NCBI GenBank assembly: GCA_964455395.1
Contig: CAYVWB010000018.1
Location: 1-64,000, forward strand
Source: CAYVWB01 sp964455395
GTDB lineage: Bacteria > Desulfobacterota > Desulfovibrionia > Desulfovibrionales > Desulfovibrionaceae
DNA length: 64,000 nt
Direction: 5' to 3'
Shown: positions 1-6,429 of the stretch, piece by piece
How the letters are laid out: every line of letters starts with the position of its first letter
Numbering within the stretch: position 1 is the stretch's first letter
Program-made: the position numbers and the translations under genes
The notes under the pieces: model-generated
Database searches by the model: none
What the model was told of the DNA's origin: nothing
What the model saw: only the letters and a program-made list of their open reading frames with translations

Positions 1-58
1 ATGCCGTGTGTGTTTTCGCCTCCCGAGGCTCTCGCCAAGCCGGGATTGTGCAAAGGGT

Positions 59-1036
59 TCAGGGAAGTGGCGTCAGGGAGACGCGGTGGGTGAGCTCGCT
101 GGCCACCGCTTCGCCGGCGAGGTCGTGGCGGTAGTCCCCTTCCACCGGCGCAGTGAGCGCGGCCTGTGATGACGCGGCGAGTACGATATGGCCGTCGCTC
201 ACGGCGAGGCCGTGGGTGGGGTCGTAGCCCCGCCATCCGCACCCCGGGACAAAGGCTTCGGCCCAGGCGTGGAGTTCATGCTCGGGCGCGGCGGCCGGGG
301 CTGTTTCATCCAGGGACGAGGCCTTGTCCGGACGGTCCCCGGCGTCCCCGTGCTCTCCACCGCCGGAGGCAGCCGGGGCGCAGCAAGCGTCCTGTTCCTC
401 CGCATAGCGTTGATATCCGCTCACGAACCGTGCCGGCGCGCCCATGGCGCGGCACGCGTCCATGAACAGCAGCGCTGCGTCACGGCAGGCGCCCTCACCC
501 ATGGCGAGGGTTTCGACGGGGCGCTGTACGCCGGGTTCGCGGCGGGTCGTCTTGCGCACCGTCTGGAAGATGCGCTGGCAGAGCGCGTCCAGGAACGGGA
601 TCAGCCGGCCCGGCGGAGTCGCGTCTTCGGCGACCTCTCGAGCGAAACGCCCCACCACGTCGTCTTGAGCGTCGCAGGGCAGCCGTTCCAGGCAGGGAGC
701 GAGGGCTGCGGTCTCCAAGGGGGAATAGCGCGGAGGCAGGCTGTCTGCGCCGGGTAGGGGGAGGCAATCGTACGGGTTGCGCCGCAGGGTGACGACCTCT
801 GCGCGCGCGTGGATGCGCAGCGACCGTGTGGGCGCGTTGAACCACGCCTGCAGCATGGGCGCGCCCTCGGCGTCCACGCACCAAGCGCTGCCGGCCGGGG
901 GCGGCTCCAGGGTCAGCCGGAAACGCGCGAGCCGCTGCGAGGCGTCATCCTGCGGCCGCAGTCGGATGCGGTGCGGATCCAGGAGGACGGGCCGCGCGTA
1001 ACGGTAGCGCGTTTCGTGGTCGATCAGGATTCGCAC
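59..1036 (-). CDS. Transglutaminase-like cysteine protease of the Anbu operon
   Basis: Predicted transglutaminase-family enzyme of the type found beside Anbu, alpha-E and circularly permuted ATP-grasp proteins; its substrate is not known. The 325-residue product has an N-terminal beta domain (about residues 1-90) and a transglutaminase core. The catalytic triad is visible as Cys184 (in GACRD), His256 (in LHAWAE) and Asp272 (in GYDPTHG). I chose the GTG at 1036 because the family's usual N-terminus (VRILIDHETRYRY) begins there; it overlaps the stop of the Anbu gene by 13 bp, so the gene is probably translated by coupling. An unusual Ala/Gly/Asp/Glu-rich insert of about 43 residues (211-253, with a Cys pair) separates the catalytic Cys from the His. 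Family assignment is secure; the exact start is inferred. Confidence 0.88.
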   Translation of the reverse strand: MRILIDHETRYRYARPVLLDPHRIRLRPQDDASQRLARFRLTLEPPPAGSAWCVDAEGAPMLQAWFNAPTRSLRIHARAEVVTLRRNPYDCLPLPGADSLPPRYSPLETAALAPCLERLPCDAQDDVVGRFAREVAEDATPPGRLIPFLDALCQRIFQTVRKTTRREPGVQRPVETLAMGEGACRDAALLFMDACRAMGAPARFVSGYQRYAEEQDACCAPAASGGGEHGDAGDRPDKASSLDETAPAAAPEHELHAWAEAFVPGCGWRGYDPTHGLAVSDGHIVLAASSQAALTAPVEGDYRHDLAGEAVASELTHRVSLTPLP

Positions 1037-1800
1037 GCAGGGGGCGATTTGATACGCCGCAACCCTTCGCGCACGGGGCCCAACTTGGCGGCGACGTTGT
1101 CGATCCACTCCGAAGGCAGCTCGTTGACCGAGCACCGCAGCCGCTCTTGCCACCACGAGGAGATCTCCCGCAAGTCCTCTTCCGTGTAGCGGTGCTCCAC
1201 CATCTCGAAGGAATCCTTGAGGTAGACGACCACGTCGATGGGGAGGTCCACGTCCGAGGCGCTGATGCGCGTGGAGTCGAAGGCGAGACACCCCACCTTG
1301 AGGGCGAAGCGCAAGGGATCCGAGTGTTTGAGAGTGCGGTCCAGCACGGGCTTGCCGTAGCCGGATTCCCCGATGATGTGGTAGGGCGTGCGCTCGCCCA
1401 CCTCCACCCAGTTGCCTTGCGGATAGATGAGGAAGAGCTTGTGGGCCTTGTCGTCGGCGAGCTGGCCGCCGATGAGCGCGTGCAGGTCGAAGTGGAGTCC
1501 GCTTTCGCGCAAGGCTGCGGCGTCTTCACTGGCCACTTGGCGCAAGGCGTCCGCGAAGCCGTTCACGCCTTTGTAGAGCCGGGAGTACGGCATGTGGCCG
1601 TCCTCGAAGAGCTCATCGAAGTAGGTGATGGTCTTGTCGCGCACGCTGCGCAAGCCGGAAGTCATGACGAAGAAGGCGGCGCGTTCGCTCTGGTAGGAAG
1701 TCACCTTGTGCGCGGTGATGAGTTCGTTGCCGGAGGTGATGCGGGTGTCGGCGATGCCGACGAGGCCCTCCTCCACGTTGACGCCAAGACAGAATGTCAT
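1024..1800 (-). CDS. Anbu-type proteasome-like peptidase
   Basis: Bacterial proteasome-related (Ntn-hydrolase) peptidase of the Anbu group, 258 residues. Thr2 follows the initiator Met and can act as the N-terminal nucleophile once Met is removed; Asp18 (ADTR) and Lys32 (AHK) sit where proteasome beta subunits keep their catalytic Asp and Lys. No propeptide is visible. Family members form open helical rings; their physiological substrates are unclear. The ATG at 1800 overlaps the alpha-E stop by 4 bases, and the transglutaminase start overlaps its 3' end. The four-gene neighbourhood is the one known for Anbu and differs from that of HslUV, since no HslU-type ATPase is adjacent. A standard HslV is unlikely given the length and the context. 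Confidence 0.9.
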   Translation of the reverse strand: MTFCLGVNVEEGLVGIADTRITSGNELITAHKVTSYQSERAAFFVMTSGLRSVRDKTITYFDELFEDGHMPYSRLYKGVNGFADALRQVASEDAAALRESGLHFDLHALIGGQLADDKAHKLFLIYPQGNWVEVGERTPYHIIGESGYGKPVLDRTLKHSDPLRFALKVGCLAFDSTRISASDVDLPIDVVVYLKDSFEMVEHRYTEEDLREISSWWQERLRCSVNELPSEWIDNVAAKLGPVREGLRRIKSPPACES

Positions 1801-2801
1801 GGGTTCGTCTGCTCCTCCCCCGTCGTCAGGCTCGGGGGTATGGCGAAAAACGTGTCGTAAATGGCGACGTCCACCTGGATGAGCCGTCGCTGCAACTGGT
1901 CGACGAATTCGTGTAGGCCCTGGCTGATGATCTCGTCAATGCTCGTGTACTCCAGCTCGTTGGAGAGCCTGCCCAGCAGGCGCTCGGGTTGGTTGCTCCA
2001 GCTTGCTCCCGTATGGCCGGAGATGGCCCGCAAGGACTCCAGCGCCGCCCGCAAACAGTAGAGCACGGACCGCGGGAAGGTCCGGCTCAACAGCATGAAG
2101 TCCGCCACGGCCGAAGGCTTGATGCGGCCGTGGCGGTGTCTGTATGTTTCGAAGGCGGAGGAGGAGCGCAAGAGCGCAGCCCACTGGATGTCGTCCAGAG
2201 TGCCGCCCACTGAGTCCAGTTCAGGCAGGATGATGAAGTACTTGACGTCCAGCAGCCGGGAGAGCTGGTCGGCGCGCTCCAGCAACCGTCCCACGCGGAA
2301 GAAGTGCCACCCCTCCTCATGCGCCATGGAGGTGTCCGCCAGCCCCCCCAGCAGGATGCACTTCAGCTTCACGTCCTCGCACGCGTAAAAGGGGTTGTCG
2401 TAGAAGATCTGGGGATGCCGCGCCATTTCCTCCACCTTGTGATGGAGCACGTTGATCTGCTCCCACATCTCCGGCGGCAGGATGTCGCGCACGGTGCGGG
2501 CGTTCTCCCGCGCCGCCCGCAGACAAGTCACGATGGAGCTCTTGTGCTCCTTGTCGAACGCCAGGAACTGGAGCACTGCTTCCTTGCTGAAGGGACCATA
2601 GCGGCGCTTGTAGTCCAGGAAGCTGCCTGTGGCGCTCACCAGCGGGCCCCACTGCACGCCCTCGCTTCCATCCATGGCGTCGGGGGCGTCCGAGAGATCC
2701 AGGGAGAGGTGCCAGTTCACCTCCACGGCGCGGGCGATGTGCTCGGCGCGCTCCAGGTAGCGACTCATCCAGTAGATGGCTTCAGCCACACGGCTCAGCA
2801 T
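1797..2801 (-). CDS. Alpha-E domain protein
   Basis: All-helical alpha-E family protein, 334 residues, of unknown biochemical activity; it always occurs near circularly permuted ATP-grasp and transglutaminase genes and is thought to belong to a peptide-modifying or peptide-handling pathway. The N-terminus MLSRVAEAIYWMSRYLERAE is the family hallmark, and a matching second-half segment (HFFRVGRLLERADQLSRLLD) reflects its internal two-fold repeat. The ATG at 2801 lies inside the last codons of the ATP-grasp gene (7-bp overlap), and the stop overlaps the Anbu start by 4 bases. These overlaps argue for one polycistronic, translationally coupled message. I see no membrane segment or signal peptide, so a cytoplasmic location is inferred. 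Confidence 0.9.
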   Translation of the reverse strand: MLSRVAEAIYWMSRYLERAEHIARAVEVNWHLSLDLSDAPDAMDGSEGVQWGPLVSATGSFLDYKRRYGPFSKEAVLQFLAFDKEHKSSIVTCLRAARENARTVRDILPPEMWEQINVLHHKVEEMARHPQIFYDNPFYACEDVKLKCILLGGLADTSMAHEEGWHFFRVGRLLERADQLSRLLDVKYFIILPELDSVGGTLDDIQWAALLRSSSAFETYRHRHGRIKPSAVADFMLLSRTFPRSVLYCLRAALESLRAISGHTGASWSNQPERLLGRLSNELEYTSIDEIISQGLHEFVDQLQRRLIQVDVAIYDTFFAIPPSLTTGEEQTNP

Positions 2802-4255
2802 GGGTCGTCCTCCCGGAGGACGTCGGAGCGCAACACCCAGGTGTCCTTGCTGCCGCCGCCCTGGGAGGAGTTCACCACCAGGGAGCCCTTGCGCAGCGCC
2901 ACCCGGGTGAGCCCCCCCGGCGCCACATAGACCGAGTCGCCATAGAGGATGTACGGCCGCAGGTCCACGTGGCGGCCCTCGAAACGCCCCTCGCTGATGA
3001 CCGGCGCGCGGGAAAGAGAAAGCGTGGGTTGTGCGATGTAGTTGCGGGGCTCGGCCTTGATGCGCTCGGCGAAGGCGGCGCGCTCCGCCTTGCTCGCAGC
3101 GGGCCCCACCAGCATGCCGTAGCCGCCGGATTCGTTGGCGGCTTTCACCACCAGGGTCTCCAGGTTGTCCAGCACGTAGGTCAGGTCCTTGTCGCGCCAG
3201 CACAGATAGGTGGGCACGTTCTTGATGATGGGCTCTTCGTCCATGTAATACTTGATGATTTCCGGCGCGTAAGCGTACACGGCCTTGTCGTCCGCCACAC
3301 CCGTGCCCGGCGCGTTGGCCAAAGTCACCCCGCCGTTGCGGTAGACATCCATGATGCCGGGCACGCCCAGCAAGGAGTCCTTCCGGAAGACGCGGGGATC
3401 CAGAAAGTCGTCGTTCACCCGGCGGTAGATCACGTCCACTTGCTGCAGGCCGTGGGTTGTGCGCATGCGCACTTTGCCGTCCGTCACCACCAGATCCCGG
3501 CCTTCCACCAGTTCCACACCAGTCTGTTGGGCCAGGAAGGAGTGTTCGAAGTACGCGGAGTTGTAAGCCCCCGGCGTGAGCAGCGCCACCTTGGGCGAGT
3601 CCACTCCGGCAGGCGCCACGGCGTGCAGCATGTCCAGCAGCCGGACAGGGTAGTCGTCCACGGGCCGCACGTGGCTCTCCCGGAAGACTTCGGGGAAGGT
3701 CCGCTTCATGAGGAAGCGGTTCGCCAACACGTAGGAAACGCCGGAGGGACAGCGCAGGTTGTCTTCCAGCACGTAGAACTCGCCGTCTGCGTCGCGGACC
3801 AGGTCGCTCCCGGTAATGTGGCACCACACGCCCTTGGGCGGCGTCAGGCCCATGCAGGCGGGACAGAAATCCGCAGCGGACTCCACCAGCTCGCGAGGCA
3901 CCACGCCGTCCTTCAGGATGTGTTGCTCGTTGTAGATGTCGTTGATGAACAGGTTCAACGCGGTGATGCGCTGGGTGAGACCGCGCTCGATGCAATCCCA
4001 GTCGTGGGCGTGGACCACCCGGGGGATGAGATCGAAGGGGAAGATCTTCTCCGTGCCGTCCTCGTGACCGTACACGGTGAAGGTGACGCCGAGGTCGTAA
4101 AGCGCTTGCTCGGCTGCAGCCTGGCGGCGCAGCAGTTCGCCTTCGGGCATGGACTCGATGCGGTTGACGAGCAGCCGCGCGCCTTCGCGTGGAGCGCCCG
4201 CCGGGGTGAAGAGTTCGTCGTAGAATCCGCCGGTATCGTAGTGTGAAAAATCCAT
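2795..4255 (-). CDS. Circularly permuted ATP-grasp family protein
   Basis: First gene of the Anbu operon: a 486-residue circularly permuted ATP-grasp type 2 protein. ATP-grasp enzymes ligate a carboxylate to an amine through an acyl phosphate; this group is predicted to make or tag a short peptide, but no product has been assigned. Recognisable family segments include YDLGVTFTVYG, GLTQRITALNLFINDIYN, FYVLEDNLRCPSGVSYV, NAPGTGVADDKAVYAY, NVPTYLCW and VVKAANESGGYGMLVGP. The start at 4255 is supported by a strong ribosome-binding site (AGGAGG, 5 bases upstream). A probable promoter lies 230 bp upstream at 4485-4515, so the message would carry a long leader. Length and motif order are normal for the family. 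Confidence 0.9.
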   Translation of the reverse strand: MDFSHYDTGGFYDELFTPAGAPREGARLLVNRIESMPEGELLRRQAAAEQALYDLGVTFTVYGHEDGTEKIFPFDLIPRVVHAHDWDCIERGLTQRITALNLFINDIYNEQHILKDGVVPRELVESAADFCPACMGLTPPKGVWCHITGSDLVRDADGEFYVLEDNLRCPSGVSYVLANRFLMKRTFPEVFRESHVRPVDDYPVRLLDMLHAVAPAGVDSPKVALLTPGAYNSAYFEHSFLAQQTGVELVEGRDLVVTDGKVRMRTTHGLQQVDVIYRRVNDDFLDPRVFRKDSLLGVPGIMDVYRNGGVTLANAPGTGVADDKAVYAYAPEIIKYYMDEEPIIKNVPTYLCWRDKDLTYVLDNLETLVVKAANESGGYGMLVGPAASKAERAAFAERIKAEPRNYIAQPTLSLSRAPVISEGRFEGRHVDLRPYILYGDSVYVAPGGLTRVALRKGSLVVNSSQGGGSKDTWVLRSDVLREDDPC

Positions 4256-4484
4256 GCGCCCTCCTGGCGCTGCACGCATCCCGTGCGCTTCTGCGCATTC
4301 CAGCGCACGCCTGTGGTGCGCCGTGTCGTATGCCATGGCTGTTGTAGTGTGGTGCGGGCCCTCGCCCGCCACGCGAAGGCCGCCGGATGCGCGACGTCGC
4401 CTCCGCCGGAAGAACGCGGGGGGCCCAAGCCTGTGTCTTTCCCACAGGTGAGACAGCGCGCCGGAATGTCCTGCGCCATGATTC

Positions 4485-4515
4485 ATCTTAGCACGGATTT
4501 CGCCAACGTTGTCAA
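4485..4515 (-). promoter_or_regulatory. Probable promoter of the Anbu operon
   Basis: On the minus strand, a perfect -35 box TTGACA (4510-4515) is followed after 19 bases by TAAGAT (4485-4490). TGC directly precedes it, making an extended -10 (TGCTAAGAT). The spacing is slightly long, but the extended -10 compensates. It points toward the four-gene operon. Confidence 0.5.
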
Positions 4516-4534
4516 ATTCATCATCAGCCTTCCC

Positions 4535-4563
4535 TTGCCACCGTCGAAACGGCAGGCTACTAG
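4535..4563 (+). promoter_or_regulatory. Possible promoter of the chemoreceptor/EAL pair
   Basis: TTGCCA (4535-4540) and TACTAG (4558-4563) are separated by 17 bases and lie 84 bp upstream of the chemoreceptor-like gene. The spacer contains a small dyad (CCGTCGAAACGG). The match to a housekeeping promoter is moderate. Confidence 0.35.
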
Positions 4564-4647
4564 GGAAATTGCATCGGCTGTAGAGACTTCGCCTGCGCGC
4601 CACGATGAATCCGCCTTCGCGTCCGCCGAACGGCCTTTGGGAATTGC

Positions 4648-6429
4648 ATGGCTCCTCTGGAAAATCTCTCCCTAGCCCGGAAGATGCTCATCCTGCCGCT
4701 GGTGGGTGCGCTGCTCTTCTCGGCGTTCTTCTTTTTCCACGCGCTGCCCCTCTTCGAAGACTCCATGATGGCCAACCGGAGCCACGCCAACCGCCAGCTC
4801 GTGGAGACGGCCGTGAGCGCCGTCCACGCCGCCGCCCTTCACGCCGAACGCCAAGGCCTGAACACGAACGAAGCCCAAGCCCTCGCCCGGGACGTGCTGG
4901 GCGCCATGCGCTATGACGAGGACAACTACTTCTTCGTGCTGAACGAAGCTGGCGTCATGCTGCTGCACCCCTTGAACCCCGACCTGGAAGGCCAGAACCT
5001 GCGCGACACCACCGACGCGGAAGGCGTCTTCCTCACCCGCCGCATGCTGCAGGCCGCCGCGGAAGGAGAAGGGGCCGTGCGCTACCTGTGGCCACATCCC
5101 AACGGCGGCGAGCCTGCGCCGAAGATCACCTATGTCAAGCAGTTCGAACCCTGGGGATGGATCGTCGCCAGCGGCCTTTACGTGGACGACGTGAACGCCA
5201 TGGTGGAAGATCTCGCCCTGGAAGCCGCGCTGGGGCTGCTGATCGCCATCCTCGCGCTGTTCGCGGCGGCGCACGTCATCACCCGCCGGATCACGGCGCC
5301 GCTGCGGCAAGCCCAGCGCGCTCTGGACCGACTCGCCGAAGGGGATCTCGACGTGACGCTTCCCGGCGACGGCCTTGACGCCACGACCAACGCCGTGCAC
5401 ACGCGCCACGACGACGAGGTGGGGCAGATGCTCGCCGCCATGCGCCGCATGGTGCGCGCGCACCACGCACTCGCGGAGCAGGCTCGACGTCTGGCCGACA
5501 AGGACTTGCGTCACGAAATCATCCCCCGCTCCGAGGCCGATGTGCTCGGGCGCGCCCTCGCCGACCTGAGCAGGGCCTTGCGCAATCAGCTCGATGAATT
5601 CAGCCGCGGCGTGGACGTCATCGCCCAGACCACCGGCTCCCTCGGGGGCTCCACCCATTCCCTGGCCATCGCCACCGGCGAGACCGCCGCCTCCGTGGCC
5701 GAAACCGTGACGACCATGCGCCAGGTGGCGCAGTCCGCCGCCAGTGGCGCCGCCCAAGTGGAGGGCATGGCCAAGTCCGCTCGCGACGTCCTCGACGTGG
5801 CCAGCGCCGGCCTGGAAGCCACGCGGCGCAACGCCGAAGAGATGCAGCGCGTGCTGGATCACATGGAATCCCTCCAGCACAAGGCCGACGCCTTGACGGA
5901 GAAGACGCAGCGCATCCACTTGATCATCGACTCCGTGGCGGACCTGGCGGACCGTTCGCAGATTCTCGCCGTCAACGCCGCCATCGAAGCCGCCAAAGCC
6001 GGGGAGGCCGGCGCCGGTTTCGAAGAGGTGGCTGTGGAGATGCGCCGCCTCGCCGTGGCGTCCAAACAGGCCACCACCGACATCAGCTCGATATTGCTGG
6101 ACATCGACGACTCCGTAAAGGCCTCGGGCAAAGCCACCCGCGCCAGCGCCGCCAAGGTCGCGGAAGCTTCCGTCCACCTCATGCAAGCCGAACAAGCCAT
6201 CCACGCCCTTACCGACAACCTGGAGCACGCCGCCGAAACCGCTGCGTCCCTCGCCTCCAACCAAGACCAGGAGAAGGAAGGTCTGGAACAGATCGCCTCC
6301 GCCATGAGCATGATCCGCGCCGCCTCGGACAAGTCCGCCGCCGTGGCGGAACGCATGACCAGCGAAGCCGAATCCTTGGAACAGCTCGGCCGACGGCTGG
6401 AAGCCATCGTCGCCCCCTACAAGACATGA
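4648..6429 (+). CDS. Chemoreceptor-like protein with single Cache domain
   Basis: Membrane sensor of 593 residues built like a methyl-accepting chemotaxis protein: TM1 (about 12-32), a periplasmic single Cache type 2 domain (about 36-185, with DNYFFVLNEAG and PWGWIVASGLYVDDV), TM2 (about 192-212), HAMP, and a cytoplasmic helical hairpin. The hairpin tip (about 430-470) is divergent: DRSQILAVNAAIEAAKAGEA replaces the usual DQTNLLALNAAIEAARAGE-type tip, and FEEVAVEMRRLA replaces FAVVADEVRKLA. It may therefore contact CheA/CheW poorly, or signal to another partner. Its stop overlaps the ATG of the downstream GGDEF-EAL gene (ATGA), so the two are probably translated together. The ATG at 4648 has a modest GGGA upstream. 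Ligand unknown; Cache domains of this type often bind small carboxylates. Confidence 0.9.
   Translation: MAPLENLSLARKMLILPLVGALLFSAFFFFHALPLFEDSMMANRSHANRQLVETAVSAVHAAALHAERQGLNTNEAQALARDVLGAMRYDEDNYFFVLNEAGVMLLHPLNPDLEGQNLRDTTDAEGVFLTRRMLQAAAEGEGAVRYLWPHPNGGEPAPKITYVKQFEPWGWIVASGLYVDDVNAMVEDLALEAALGLLIAILALFAAAHVITRRITAPLRQAQRALDRLAEGDLDVTLPGDGLDATTNAVHTRHDDEVGQMLAAMRRMVRAHHALAEQARRLADKDLRHEIIPRSEADVLGRALADLSRALRNQLDEFSRGVDVIAQTTGSLGGSTHSLAIATGETAASVAETVTTMRQVAQSAASGAAQVEGMAKSARDVLDVASAGLEATRRNAEEMQRVLDHMESLQHKADALTEKTQRIHLIIDSVADLADRSQILAVNAAIEAAKAGEAGAGFEEVAVEMRRLAVASKQATTDISSILLDIDDSVKASGKATRASAAKVAEASVHLMQAEQAIHALTDNLEHAAETAASLASNQDQEKEGLEQIASAMSMIRAASDKSAAVAERMTSEAESLEQLGRRLEAIVAPYKT

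Larger units (their letters stand above)
4256..4647. other. Intergenic region between divergent units
   Basis: This 392-bp stretch separates the Anbu operon from the chemoreceptor gene. It carries two divergent promoter-like sequences, listed separately. About 220 bp lies between the minus-strand promoter and the ATP-grasp start. A minus-strand frame beginning at 4479 has a CxxC (CLTCGK) but no second Cys pair and no ribosome-binding site, so I do not call it a gene. Confidence 0.5.

Noticed and set aside
2969..4246. A 425-codon plus-strand frame across the ATP-grasp gene
   Set aside because: It mirrors the real minus-strand gene, which has conserved motifs, a strong ribosome-binding site and operon context.
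4256..4479. Small zinc-ribbon gene starting MAQDIPARCLTCGK on the minus strand
   Set aside because: Only one CxxC is present, there is no ribosome-binding site, and the frame then runs out of frame into the ATP-grasp gene.
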